From Cephalotus follicularis (lineage: Eukaryota; Streptophyta; Magnoliopsida; Oxalidales; Cephalotaceae): a stretch of 64,000 nt of DNA. Both the position numbers and the translations under genes were made by a program. Positions 31,813 through 41,624 of the stretch are shown here, piece after piece. The stretch spans positions 152,424 to 216,423 of the forward strand of contig BDDD01001589.1 of assembly GCA_001972305.1 (NCBI GenBank), written 5' to 3'. The notes under the pieces were generated by a model, which worked only from the letters and a program-made list of their open reading frames with translations, made no database searches and was not told the DNA's origin. Position 1 is the first letter of the stretch, and each line of letters starts with the position of its first letter.

Positions 31813-32495
31813 CTCCGCCAGATACCCCTTTGGCTTCTCGGCTCCTTAGAGCCTTTTCTCCACCTCCCCAAGCCTTCTGTTCATCGCTTGCTCCACGTCT
31901 TCAATGTTCCTAGCTCTACTAGAAACAAGCGACCCCCCCACCTAAAGCGGTCGTGTGGTCATGCCTGCTCACCTGCTCCGCTCCGGCTCTGCGCGAAGCT
32001 TTGGAGCGCACTCGTGCCTCCTGCGCACCCCTGGCCTCCCCTTGGGGATCCACTTCCATTGGCTGCGATTCAGGACGCGCTCTTCTGGGATCGTTGGGTT
32101 GATCCTAGGCAGTTGAAGACTCTGCCCTCTGAGATACATTGATCTCAGGTCTCCTCCCCAGGGGAAGATTATCCCCTGACCGCCTAGGGGGAAGTTCGTC
32201 TCCCCTTAGCGGGTTTCACCTGGCACCTCGGGGGTGCCCAATCTCCACCACTGGCCTGTTAGGACAAGAAACTCCTCGGACCGCTGACAGAGCAAGTCCG
32301 GCCTGTTGCCAAAGTGGTGACCAGTAAATCGGTGAGGTGTTCCACCCCTTGGATCAGTCGGTTGAACTGCGCCCCCGTAACGGGAGCTTGCTCGGCATTC
32401 GTGGCAACTTGGCTAGTTTGGGCTGGGTCGTTCCCAGCCGCATGTTGGCTTCCACCTGCTGTGGAGTGGTTGTTAACGTTCTTCCTCGGAGGCAT
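31813..32495 (-). pseudogene. Tat gag N-terminal region
   Basis: The first Met at 32493-32495 begins MPPRKNVNNHSTAGGSQ, matching the MPPRRHNNKS start of the sister element (60308). Downstream, ARNIEDVEQAMNRRLGEVEKRL gives a short coiled coil before the gag core. Stops and at least one frameshift break this part, including TAA near 31848. It is low complexity, with Gln/Ala/Ser-rich sequence. Confidence 0.7.
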
Positions 32496-32509
32496 GATTC
32501 TAAATGACT

Positions 32510-32673
32510 TTTTGCTGCGCTTCCCACAGACGGCGCCAACTGTTGATGCAGAAATCTTTCCTTCAACAGTATCCCATGTGTAAGGGCTTGATTTTGCTGC
32601 GCTTCCCACAGACGGCACCAACTGTTGATGCAGAAATCTTTCCTTCAACAGTATCCCATGTGTAAGGGCTTGA
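32510..32673 (-). repeat. 82-bp direct duplication spanning the LTR end and primer-binding site
   Basis: TTTTGCTGCGCTTCCCACAG plus the adjacent primer site and the last 52 bp of the LTR occur twice in tandem (TGTTGATGCAG at 32541 and 32623, 82 bp apart). On the minus strand each copy ends with an LTR tail followed by a primer site. The copy next to the full LTR reads TGGTGCCGTCTGTGGGAA, the distal copy TGGCGCCGTCTGTGGGAA. The distal copy keeps the canonical TGGCGCC. Confidence 0.92.
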
Positions 32674-33156
32674 TTTGTTTAGGGGAACGCTGGAATCTAA
32701 CCGAGAAAGGGTGTTTGGTGATGGCTGGTGATCCCTGCACAAGCAAGAGAGAAAGGCAGAAGGTCCAGGAGGTTGTTCTCTCGGGGTCACTCCGACGCTC
32801 TAGTTAGTAGTTGTACAGAGAGTATTGGGGTTCTTTGAGTGCTAGAAAATGGCTGACCTTTGTAATGACTGTGAAACAGGTATTTATAGGCATCCCAGTG
32901 ACCGACGAGCGTCTAATCAGGAGTTGTTGCCCCTAGGGGAAAGATGTCAGTGGTCCTGGCATTTCCCCTGATCTCCTCCAGATTTGGTGGCTATGGCCGC
33001 AAGTCCATTAATGGATTGGGGGGCTGCACCAGCATGCCAGTCTCTTTTCCCACGTTGATGTGATGCCAGGCCACGTGCCCAGGCCCTGGAGCGACATCTG
33101 TCCTTCTTTCCTTGCGCACGTGTCCTTATGCTTAAAAAAGGATTTTTTCCATATCA
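32623..33156 (-). repeat. Tat element 5' LTR
   Basis: This 534-bp LTR is the partner of 15429-15962. The minus-strand TATA box TATAAATA lies at about 32881-32889. It ends at 33156, followed by the right target duplication GAAAG (33157-33161). Confidence 0.94.
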
Positions 33157-33304
33157 GAAAGGTTTAAGGTATTATTAAACCTTGAATTTGAGATACATTC
33201 AGATCATTTTTCTACAAAGACAGTACATATTAAAGGAGTAGTATGTATTAATTAATTGTTACAAGAGGAAAAAAATCGACTGTCTATGTCAGCTTTATCA
33301 CGGT

Positions 33305-33905
33305 TAAGGATGGCAATGGGACAGAGCGGGACGAATTTTACCATCTCCGTCCCTACCCCGCCAAAGAGCGGGACGGGGACGGGGCGTAGTTTCCTTTCCC
33401 GATGGTGGGGCGGGGCACGGCGGAGGCGGGGACGGCATTTCTTTAGCGGGGCGGGGCTGGGGTGGGGCCGGAGATGACAAAATATGTCTCGATCCACTCT
33501 ATCGTCATCTCTAACCTCATGGATGTATAAGATAAACACAATCACATGACTAATAATTTCTTTTATTCTTAAACTCATATATTAATATGTTTAAAATTTT
33601 AAAAAAATATTATATGTATTTGTTATACATTAATACATAGTATAATAAATCATAGATATAATATTACAATAATATTTTAAGAAATTTATTTATTGATATA
33701 TCATATATGTGATAAAATATATAAAGACGGGGCAGAGCGAGACAGAGCGGAGAAAATTCTCGCTTTGTCTCCTCCCCACCCCTACCTGTAAGGCATATTT
33801 TTTCTCCCATCCTCATCCCAATCTTTAAACGGAGCGGAGATTTCCCACCCTATTTAAAACGGAGCGTAGCAGAGACAGCGGAGACAGAGAAAATTACCAT
33901 CCCTA
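33305..33905 (-). mobile_element. Non-autonomous hAT-like element, copy 2 (inverted relative to copy 1)
   Basis: The ends are TAAGGATGGCAAT (33305) and ATTACCATCCCTA (33905), flanked by ATCACGGT (33297-33304) and ATCACAGT (33906-33913), an 8-bp target duplication with one mismatch. The interior is the reverse complement of 13291-13902 over its whole length: the AT-rich core with TGATATATCAATAAAT, the phrase ATACATCCATGAGGTTAG, GC-rich arms and the same internal copy of the terminal repeat. Different target duplications show independent insertion. Confidence 0.87.
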
Positions 33906-35509
33906 ATCACAGTAATTGACAATGACGTATACAACATAACGAAGTGCACACATTTAAAACCCTCTTTAAAAATTGGAAACAAAGAACTACTCAAATCCAA
34001 CAACACGTGAGTGAGAGGAATATCAAGACTTTCAATTTTTATTAAATTTAAAAGTACACGAGATATATAAAAGTAAAAAACTGTAAGATTCAACTTTTAA
34101 CTTTTTTGATGGTTTTCTAAGGTTATTATTTTATTTTATAGTATTTTTAAACATAATAGAGACAACAGATAGCAAATAATGATACTAATATTTATATAAT
34201 ATAATTACATTGTATTTATATAATTTTTTTTGTAGATATAAAATTATATTTTATAAATATAACTACATTATTTTTGTACAATTTTGTATAATGACTTATG
34301 TAAATTCACAATATAATATATTTTATTTTAAAGCTTATATATGTATCCAATTTTGGTTTAATTCATTTTTTTAATGTAAAGACCGAAATCAAACTAAAAT
34401 TTTAGGTTTGAAAATTTTTAAATGAAACAGATTGAAAAAGACAAAAAAACTGAATTAAACCTAATCGAATTAAACATTTTTGGTTCGATTAATTAATTAA
34501 ATAGTTTCTTTTGAAATTCCTATAATTAGATAATGACTTTCTATAATTTTTAGTTCTTTTGATTATGGGATAAGATAACTTCGTAAACACAACAGTTAAT
34601 ACGGCACCAAGAGTTGACATAATGGTAATGGGAGAGACTCAATTTGCCGTTGACATTACAGGAATTGGTACATATTATCATATTATTATATTGGGCTTTG
34701 TGTCAGCGGACTCCTTACTTTGAAGCCATGTTTCTTTCAATAAAAAATTGATGAAATATTTTCTTATTTTGTGACAATTGATTACAGATTTTGTTGGACT
34801 CGCCAGAGCTGTTTGGTCAACCCCAATGCCACTAAAAAAAATGAAAATACATCAATGGCTTTATATACGTGAAGAGTTGGGCAAGGGCTGGTTAGGTTCA
34901 CCCAGCGATGGACCCCATTGGCCTGTACTATAAGTGCATGTCGGACCGTGACTGACCTACACTGTATGTGGGTCGGTGTGGTCCGGTCCGATTATTTGTA
35001 AAATTTCAACAGTTCGTGGATCAGTTCGGACCACACATGGTTCGGTCCTTACTGATACTGGTTCGGTTCAAAAGTTCAAACCGGTTCGTTTTGATTCGTC
35101 CAAAATATGAAAAATTTGGTTTCACGAAAATGACTACATATGATTCGTTCATTGTTCGTTTTGAGCAAACCAACAGTTGTTGGAAAGGTCTAAGTGTGTA
35201 ATTTTCAAATAAATAAGTGTATTGAAAAAATTAGAATAACTTAATATGATATAATGAAAATAATTAGAGTTAATCATTTACGTTTAAAAATAATCGTGCA
35301 AGAAATCAAAGCGGTGAATATTTTGTGGCAAACGAAACGTTAATAATAATAAGTATAGTGAATGCATGAATAAAGAATGAATATTTTCAATGAAAAATAT
35401 TATACCATTACTTTTATTAATCAACTGAGATGGTGATGCAACATACAAGTCACATAAAAATAGTTACTGTTATAAGTTAAGGGTAAATGAAAAAAAAAAT
35501 CTGTTTGGT

Positions 35510-35640
35510 CGTTCACAGTTTATACTTTTGTAGGCCAAGAGTTTACATTATTTTACCGTTTACAGTTTATATTCTTGTGGGTTAGTAGTTTACATTATTT
35601 GTCGTTGCCAGTTTATACTCTTGTGAGCTATGAGTTCTTC
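35510..35640. repeat. About 50-bp degenerate tandem repeat, roughly 3 copies
   Basis: CAGTTTATACTTTTGTAGG, CAGTTTATATTCTTGTGGG and CAGTTTATACTCTTGTGAG follow each other at a spacing of about 50 bp. Function is not apparent. Confidence 0.7.
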
Positions 35641-35827
35641 ATAGTGTTTTCAATCATCGCTTCTGGTATCTTGGTCTTCGAGGTCTCCGATTCATGTGTT
35701 TTGTGATATCTAGTCCTTCAAGCAAATGCAAAACTCAAGAGATTGTGGAGTAATATGCTCCACCTATCGTCAAGAACTCGTCCGCCTACACAAAAAGCAG
35801 ATTCTGAATTCATGTTTCTCTGCTCGG

Positions 35828-36012
35828 CTTAGGGGAATAGGATACCTCGCCTTGCAGGTACTTAGCCAAAGTTTGGAATACTTTGGCTTGAAAATCTCTA
35901 TTCGACTTAGAGGCGTAGGATACCTCATCTAGCAGGTCCTTAGCCAAAGTTTGAGATACTTTGGCTTTGTAATCTCTACTTAGCTTAAAGAAATGGGATA
36001 CCTCACATAGCA
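35828..36012. repeat. 78-bp tandem repeat with internal hairpin, about 2.4 copies
   Basis: CTTAGNGGNRTAGGATACCTC starts at 35828, 35906 and 35984 (period 78). Each full unit contains AGCCAAAGTTTGGAATACTTTGGCT or its variant, an inverted repeat with AGCCAAAG/CTTTGGCT arms. Confidence 0.85.
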
Positions 36013-36259
36013 AGATCATTCCAAGTTCTAATCAACGTTATTGGTGGTGATCTTTTTTGTGCTTAATTTTACCCCTCCATGAACTTACTGATTGAATTTA
36101 TGACCAAGCTTTGAAAAGAAAGTTGAGCCAAAGGGCTGAACAAAAGGTTATTTACATGCAATGCAATAAGTAAATATCCATGGGGGGATCAACCCATGTT
36201 TTCTCCATTTACTTTACATGTAGCGCTTCCTTATGTTGTTTAGATTCCAAGTATGTGGG

Positions 36260-36655
36260 ATCTATTTTTCATCATGTTATGCTTTTCTTGCCCCTTTCTC
36301 TCGTCTCGACAATCCAGACTCTTGATCGATAAGGCTTCGTTGACCTCTTTTTCTTTTATCGATTTTTATACTGATGAGACACAACATTGTCGTTCCACTT
36401 CTTGGTCTCCTTTTACTACTCCCACTCCATGATCAGTTGGGAATTTGAGCATTAGGTCTCTTGTGGATAGCACAACCTCTACAGTATTTTGCCTAGGTTT
36501 ACCGAGAGTCCCTCTCTCTTGGCGGTAATTTATTTTCCAGGTGTTCCTCTTGTCGGTGTTCAGTCACCGACTTGTGTTCATTCCCATCTTTTTTGTTCCT
36601 AGATTTCCTCTACTTACCCTGCTTTTTAGCACAAGAAGTTTTCTCCACATTGATG
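36260..36655 (-). pseudogene. Old Tat remnant, part 3: gag C-terminal linker and protease tail
   Basis: Read on the minus strand, VVLSTRDLMLKFPTDHGVGVV and QEVERQCC (about 36490-36370) match the region after the protease of the Tat element at 15429 (VSTRNLLMKFPT, ARQCYKT). The right end of the segment reads INVEKTSCAKKQGK (about 36655-36600), the linker after the gag core. The protease active-site region between them is deleted. The segment is cut at 36655 by the copia element at 36656, and the gag frame resumes at 46896. Confidence 0.7.
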
Positions 36656-36907
36656 TGTTAGATATAGTGACCCGACAAGTCATTAGATGGGTTGTCAAAT
36701 TATATTTTATCTTGTATGAAACAATCTTATTCCTTATATATATGATGTGTGCTAATTTTGTTATGGCTACATCACTTGTGTTTTATCACTTAATTGAAAT
36801 AGTTTATTATTTACCTGCTTACACTTGTGATGCCCTGACATAAGGTTGGATGCCTAGCATGGAGGCTGTGAGATTGGTTACCTTATTCCTTATGTCGAAT
36901 TAGTTCC

Positions 36908-36952
36908 AAGTCATAGGTTCACTTTATGGGCTTCAGTGAACCGGATAGACTT
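36908..36952 (+). promoter_or_regulatory. U5 hairpin 1 of copia element A (AAGTC-GGTTCACT / AGTGAACC-GACTT)
   Basis: The outer arms AAGTC/GACTT and inner arms GGTTCACT/AGTGAACC are perfectly complementary, separated by small internal loops (ATA / GGATA). The same fold with GGTTCA/TGAACC occurs in copia element B at 47746-47793, with a different apical loop. Confidence 0.6.
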
Positions 36953-37069
36953 ACGCGTATGTTGCCTGCTCATGGAATTGGAGGATGGATTCTCTCACTA
37001 CCATCTGTGTTGGACACTAGGACAAATACGGGGTGCGCGCTGGGAGTGTGTACACTGAACAGGACCCGC

Positions 37070-37122
37070 GTAGGAGATACTATTTGGATAGTCGCTATTC
37101 TCGTGTCAGTAGTGACTCCTAC
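37070..37122 (+). promoter_or_regulatory. U5 hairpin 2 of copia element A (7 bp, A-A mismatch, 6 bp)
   Basis: GTAGGAG (37070-37076) pairs with CTCCTAC (37116-37122). A77 and A115 form a mismatch, and TACTAT (37078-37083) pairs with GTAGTG (37109-37114). The loop begins TTGGATAGTC. Copia element B has the same architecture with different bases at 47913-47961, and its loop also begins TGGATAGTC. The 3' LTR copy at 45135-45187 keeps pairing through a G-U. Confidence 0.7.
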
Positions 37123-37948
37123 TTGTTGCGGTTGTGTATAAGTGATGATCACTTAGCGAGTTCTCAAACTTGTCTAATCCTTAGACCTGAGCGACTGCTC
37201 TATATTGTATGGAGACGGTTATGCTTTGATCTCCACCTTACCCAGTCCTTGCGCATGACTGGCAATCGGGTGGTCTTTGGGTATGATCGAATCTATACGA
37301 ATATAAGTGAGTGCGCAATATGGGATTGTCACACCTGAGCGAAGGTGATCGGCTATATTATGATATGATTATACTTTGGACTTATGAAATCCTTGGCCAA
37401 GGTTGAGGTAGACTGGAAATTAGATTTCCGGAGAGTTTACCAAAGGTCCTAGTAATGATCAGATATTTTAGTCATTGAGGTATTATCTAGGGTTGACACA
37501 TATCCTTACCCTATACCTCAATCGGGGCTAAGGATGACAAGGGATTATAGTACACATGAACCGACGACTTAGAAAATCCAAGGTTTATGAGGTGTGTAAT
37601 AAATTATGGAAAAATTAATTAGATTAATTTTTCTATCTGGATAATATTTGGATATTATTCCAATAGCATTTAAATTGGTCAAAGACCATTTAGAATGGCT
37701 AAACCGGACCCTAGGCGTATTTTGGTAATTTATGAACACCTCTTGTTTTAACCAAGATTTTAAAAGGTCCCTGCCTTATAATGATTAGTTCTTTGATATG
37801 TTGGACATATTAAGTCCTGGTGTCAAATATTGGTTATATGATTTTGCATTTTGTGGAAACACATATGTTTGATCTTACTTAACCAATATTCGAAGGGTAC
37901 AGGAGATCACTAAAAGAGTTAGACTCTTATTGCTTCATTGGCCAGACA

Positions 37949-38087
37949 AAGCGTTGACGTCTTTTAGAAAGACGTCGATGCTTAACATTTTTAAAGACGT
38001 CGATGTCTTTTAGAAAGCGTCGATGTTTTTAGTGCCACATTGCATGAGCGTCGATGTCCTTTGGAAAGCGTCGACGTCTTTGAGCAG
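37949..38087 (+). repeat. Cluster of GCGTCGACGTC / GACGTCGATG motifs in LTR A
   Basis: Six related motifs follow in close succession: GCGTTGACGTCTTTT, AGACGTCGATGCTT, GACGTCGATGTCTTTT, GCGTCGATGTTTTT, GCGTCGATGTCC and GCGTCGACGTCTTT. They are separated by short A/T spacers that are themselves partly complementary (TTTTAGAAA). The same array is at 46014-46152 in the other LTR. Confidence 0.75.
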
Positions 38088-38831
38088 AACGTGCAACCTG
38101 TGCACGAGCTCACTTCGTGGACACGTTTTCTCTCCCATCTCCAGTAGCCATCTCCCATTCTTGCATGTTATGGGAACGTGGGGATCATGGCCACAGACTC
38201 CCTAGGAGTGAGGACCATGATCCTAAGTGAATGGGAGAGTGGGAGAGAGAAGAAGAGGGCTAGTAATAAGCATTTTCTGCAGAAAATCCAAAAGTAAGAG
38301 AAGTTTGGTTTTTTGCTGGACAAGTGACTTCGGATTCTTCTCTGCAGTGTGTGTTCCCTCCATCTGTGATACACCAAGCAAGAGCTTATCTAGGGTGGAT
38401 TGATTATTAACTTCATTGGTCAATATCAATTTACCTTTTCTAAGCTTAGTGAGAGAGAGAGAGTTCATACACTTTGTTCTTTGTTATTGCTGGTTGGATT
38501 GCTTGTTGTTCCAGCGACTTGGAGAAGATTAAAGAGGGAATCTAATCAAGCGTGTAGCGGCAAAGAAAGAAGGAGCCTTCACCCGCTGGTATATCTCTTG
38601 GTCCTTCTCTTCTTGCTATGCTTGTGTGTCACCAATGTTTACTATGGTGACACCTATTCAATTCTGTTGATGATGTGGTGATCCATGTGGTCTGTGGACA
38701 TGCCTTATGGACTGTTTTTTATTTTAATTGGGTGTTCTTCCGCTGCCATGTTTGTATGTTTTGTTTTGTTCTACACCCTATTTGCCTTTGTCCATCTTAG
38801 GCTCCGGATTTGGTTCATCCGATTCTATCAG

Positions 38832-38843
38832 TGGTATCAGAGC
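38832..38843 (+). promoter_or_regulatory. Primer-binding site of copia element A
   Basis: TGGTATCAGAGC lies two bases inside the 5' LTR end. It is complementary to the 3' end of plant initiator methionine tRNA and primes minus-strand synthesis. Confidence 0.95.
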
Positions 38844-39127
38844 GTCCCACATCATCCTTGATTGAATTTATGCCTTAGATGATGTACTGATTAATGGTTT
38901 AATTAATGGATGTGTTTTATGATCAAACTAGATTTTCAAAGTGCCTTAGTGAAAATTGCACGAAATTGGATTTCATTATGTTTTTGACCTGGTAAATTTG
39001 ATATAATGTGTTTAGAATTATGTTTGGAACATGCATAGTGTAGTTTGGATTGCCTGATTGGAATGCCAAAGTCTAGACCATTATTTTCTGCATTTTTCGA
39101 AATGCAGAAACTGCCCAGGGGGCTATA

Positions 39128-39372
39128 GACGTCGACGTCCTTAATAGACGTCGACGTCTTGTTCATCTTTTCAGGAAACGCGTCGACGTTCTTGATAAAC
39201 GTCGATGCCTTGTTCATCATTTCCAGGAAAAAGCGTCGATGTTATTGATAAACGTCAACGCCTTTTCAACAGTTCTTGAAAAACGCATTGATGCTCGTGT
39301 TATGCATCGACGCCTTTTTCAGTAGTTTTCATAAAATGCGTCGACGCCTTCTGGGAAGCGTCGACGTCTTTA
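39128..39372 (+). repeat. Cluster of GACGTCGACGTC-type motifs in leader A, about 12 copies
   Basis: GACGTCGACGTCC and GACGTCGACGTCTT at the left are followed by GCGTCGACGTTC, ACGTCGATGCC, GCGTCGATGTTA, ACGTCAACGCC, GCATTGATGC, GCATCGACGCC, GCGTCGACGCC and GCGTCGACGTC, each separated by about 10-25 bases of T-rich sequence. This is the same motif family as in the LTR of this element and in the Sirevirus at 1-6015. Confidence 0.75.
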
Positions 39373-40145
39373 AAAAAAACTGTTTTTAATAAAATTGGAT
39401 TTTATACATTCTGGCACTTAGAAAATCAAAAATCATTGCTTGATTTAGTGGGAGTTTGATCGGTTAACAATCCATGAATTAAATTGTTTAATTGATTATT
39501 ATTTATGGCATTTGTTTTATTTGTGTTTTATTATATTGGATATTATATAAGTCTTATGCACAATGGATGGCCCGAAGAAGGACATAGACCTAGTTTGTGG
39601 TTTTCTTGTGTGCATGGATTTATTTATTTATTTATTACTTTAAAGGTCTGTAATAAGGTGCCTGCGTGTACCATTTATTTTTCCTTTCTTTTGTAATTTT
39701 TCCTTGTATTTTTAAATGTAATTTTTTCTTTTGAAAATGTAAAGTTCTTTATATGAATGAAGACCTTACAAGGAGAGATGGAGGAAAGGAGAAATGGAGT
39801 ACAAGACTTTTGAAGGCCATGTATGTATGGTTATTTGTTGTAATAAATAAATTTATATCTTTACACCTAGGAAGACCTAGTAATGACTTTGGGCTCAAGT
39901 CATTGCTTATTATGTCCTTGCCAATCCATTAACATATTTTAGAAATATGTCCAAGGTGCATAAGATACCCGTCTTGCATGATAAGCCGTAATTAATTGGA
40001 ATTGGCTAATACAACCAATGAATTAATTAATGGCTCGGTAATTAAAACATGAGACCGCAAATTCCCTCACTTTAATAATAAGTCTTAACGTAGGAACCCA
40101 TGGAGTGGTTCCCCATGGCCTTCCATAATTTTCTTTGAGTAGTGT

Positions 40146-40194
40146 TCCTGGGTTATTGGTTTGTCATGCCCTAACTGAGGCTGACGACTTGGGA
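40146..40194 (+). promoter_or_regulatory. Leader hairpin A1 with conserved loop
   Basis: The 14-base arms TCCTGGGTTATTGG and CTGACGACTTGGGA pair at 13 of 14 positions, counting six G-U pairs. The loop at 40160-40180 is TTTGTCATGCC-CTAAC-TGAGG. Confidence 0.6.
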
Positions 40195-40238
40195 ATATTA
40201 TGTCAACGTCGGTGTTGGGAACCGCAAAGGGTGGCTAT

Positions 40239-40278
40239 GTTTTAGCACTTGGACACGCCTACGTGTGGGTGTTAAAAC
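40239..40278 (+). promoter_or_regulatory. Leader hairpin, different type (GTTTTAGCAC / GTGTTAAAAC)
   Basis: The outer arms pair with one mismatch, and an inner ACAC/GTGT pair continues the stem. Copia element B has a counterpart at the corresponding place (51728-51767) with GTTTTGA/TCAAAAC and inner ACAAG/CTTGT arms. The structure is kept while its bases differ. Confidence 0.55.
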
Positions 40279-40319
40279 TAGTGCATTCCAATGAAAATTA
40301 TGGGTACATGACTTATCAA

Positions 40320-40363
40320 GATTCTGATGGTTTGTCATGCCCTAGCTGAGGCCATATTGAATC
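40320..40363 (+). promoter_or_regulatory. Leader hairpin A2 with conserved loop
   Basis: GATTC/GAATC and ATGG/CCAT arms are separated by a small internal loop. The apical loop at 40331-40351 is TTTGTCATGCC-CTAGC-TGAGG. Confidence 0.6.
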
Positions 40364-40429
40364 TAAGGCCGAATACTATGATTGGATCTTGTATTGGATA
40401 CAAATTGGCAAGATAGCCTACCCATTGGA

Positions 40430-40470
40430 TATATTATAGTTTGTCGTGCCCTAGCTGAGGCTATAATATG
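40430..40470 (+). promoter_or_regulatory. Leader hairpin A3 with conserved loop
   Basis: TATATTATAG (40430-40439) pairs with CTATAATATG (40461-40470) over ten positions. The loop at 40440-40460 is TTTGTCGTGCC-CTAGC-TGAGG. Confidence 0.65.
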
Positions 40471-40653
40471 ATTGCGATGAATTCCAATCCTCACTAGGAA
40501 GTTAGACTTCTCGAGTTCCATATGGGGGTATGGAATACGATTAGAATAGTGGGAGGAACCATATGCACTAAAGACCAAGTGTTATGGTTATCATATATTA
40601 AAATTAGAATAAATACTAACTCATGCTTATATTTCCTTATCTAGGTTGCTAGA

Positions 40654-41624
40654 ATGGTTTTATCAAATACAATGTCCTGTATACTTGAGACAAACAAACT
40701 TGAGGGGCCCAACTTCAACGATTGGCATCGCAACCTCAAGATCGTCCTTACGACCAATAAAATGGCCTATGTGATTACTGGGGGGCCTCCTTCACTGGGT
40801 GAAGATCCGACGCCCGAAGAGAGTGAGCGACTAGCCAAGTGGCTAGAGGATGACGAGCAGGCTAGATGTCTTGCCTTCTCGGGATGACACCTGAGCTTCA
40901 GCGTCAGAATGAAAAGATTGAGACCTTATCTGCTATACTACTCCACCTTCAAGAGATGTATGGAGCTGAGTCTAGGACTCAAAGGTTTAATCTATCTCGC
41001 AAACTCTTTAAGGCTCAGATGCAAGAGGGAGCTTCAGTCCATGAGCATGGATTGAAGATGATAGACATGATTGAGCAGCTGGCTCAATTAGGGTTTGTCA
41101 TGGACCATGATCTATATGTAGATCTTCTTTTGACCTCCCTTCCTAAGTCGTTCTCACAGTTTTTGGTGAACTTTCACATGAACAAGATAGAGGTAACTAT
41201 ATCTGAGCTGGTTGCTATGTTGAGGACGGCTGAGGCCGATTTTGACTCTGGGAATTCAAAGACCCACTCCTTACTTCTTCCTTCTTCTAGGTCTGCCCAA
41301 GGAAAGGGCAGTGCCTCGTCTTCTTGTAAAGGGAAGGGCCTGCTCATGCTTGTCAATACAAAAGGCAAGGGTAAGAAGAAGCAAAAGAAGAAGAAAGGGA
41401 AGCTTGGAGCTAGTGGAAATGTTGCCAAAGATCGAATGAAGAAGTTAGCTGCTGAAGGTGCTTGTTTCCAGTGCGGTAAGACCGGGCACTGGAAAAAGGA
41501 TTGTCGTATTGCTGTTGCTGCTGTCTCTGCTGATAACCCGCATGGTGCGAGTACATCAGGTATGTTCATGATTGAACTTAATCTAGCTTTGAATAGTAGT
41601 TCTTCATGGGTATTAGATTCTTGA
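40654..41624 (+). pseudogene. Copia element A gag and start of protease
   Basis: Gag forms the virus-like particle. The start MVLSNTMSCILETNKLEGPNFNDWHRNLKIVL is the typical copia gag opening (UBN2/gag pre-domain). The frame shifts at about 40870-40880 and continues with MTPELQRQNEKIETL, HLQEMYGAESRTQRFNLSRKLF and HGLKMIDMIEQLAQLGFVMDHDLYVDLLLTSLP. A Lys-rich linker (KGKGKKKQKKKKGK) and a perfect CCHC knuckle CFQCGKTGHWKKDC (41462-41503) follow. The frame stops at TGA 41622-41624 inside the protease active-site triplet: VLDS is followed by a stop instead of Gly. Confidence 0.9.

Larger units (their letters stand above)
15429..33156 (-). mobile_element. Ty3/gypsy Tat-lineage retrotransposon, complete, carrying a nested Del element
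   Basis: This is a full-length element on the minus strand. It has 534-bp LTRs at both ends (15429-15962 and 32623-33156), terminal TG...CA, and a perfect 5-bp target duplication GAAAG (15424-15428, 33157-33161). In minus-strand order: 5' LTR, primer site of TGGCGCC type, gag, protease, RT, RNase H, a second RNase H, integrase, a spacer, an antisense ORF (plus strand), a 68-bp tandem array, 3' LTR. Dual RNase H and an antisense gene before the 3' LTR are established features of Tat elements such as Retand and Grande. Without the nested 5.76-kb insertion the element is about 12 kb. Gag-pol carries several stops and at least three frameshifts, so it is dead. Confidence 0.95.
33914..36250. other. 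AT-rich spacer with minor repeats
   Basis: No convincing coding region. At 34925-35100 there are GGTTCGGTT/GGTCCGGTC-type repeats with a GTGTGGTCCG/CGGACCACAC inverted pair, probably a degraded MITE. Two tandem repeats at 35510-35640 and 35828-36010 are listed separately. Part of the left flank of the old Tat remnant (36.3-36.66 kb) may extend into this spacer. Confidence 0.5.
36656..38830 (+). repeat. Copia element A 5' LTR
   Basis: TATA-like CTTATATATATGATG (36733-36747) puts the start of R near 36770, leaving a very long R/U5 of about 2 kb. U5 holds several strong inverted repeats (36908-36952, 37070-37122, 37415-37429) and the GTCGA/GACGTC motif cluster at 37949-38087. ORFs of 60-101 codons occur at the same places in both LTRs but are not supported as genes. 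Confidence 0.94.
38844..40653 (+). other. Leader of copia element A before gag
   Basis: This is 1.8 kb without a supported ORF. Contents are the motif cluster 39128-39372, an AT-rich part, and from about 40140 a chain of inverted repeats (40146-40194, 40239-40278, 40320-40363, 40430-40470) ending about 180 bases before the gag ATG. In retroelements this region normally holds packaging and dimerisation signals. Confidence 0.75.

Noticed and set aside
37033..37338. 101-codon ORF in the LTR, also open in the other LTR (45098-45403)
   Set aside because: The LTRs are young duplicates, so a shared ORF is expected; the related LTR of element B does not keep it, and the conserved signal there is RNA structure.
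40146..40470. Leader hairpins as hammerhead or other known self-cleaving ribozymes
   Set aside because: The conserved CUGAUGA and GAAA core of the hammerhead is missing and no other known ribozyme core was recognised.
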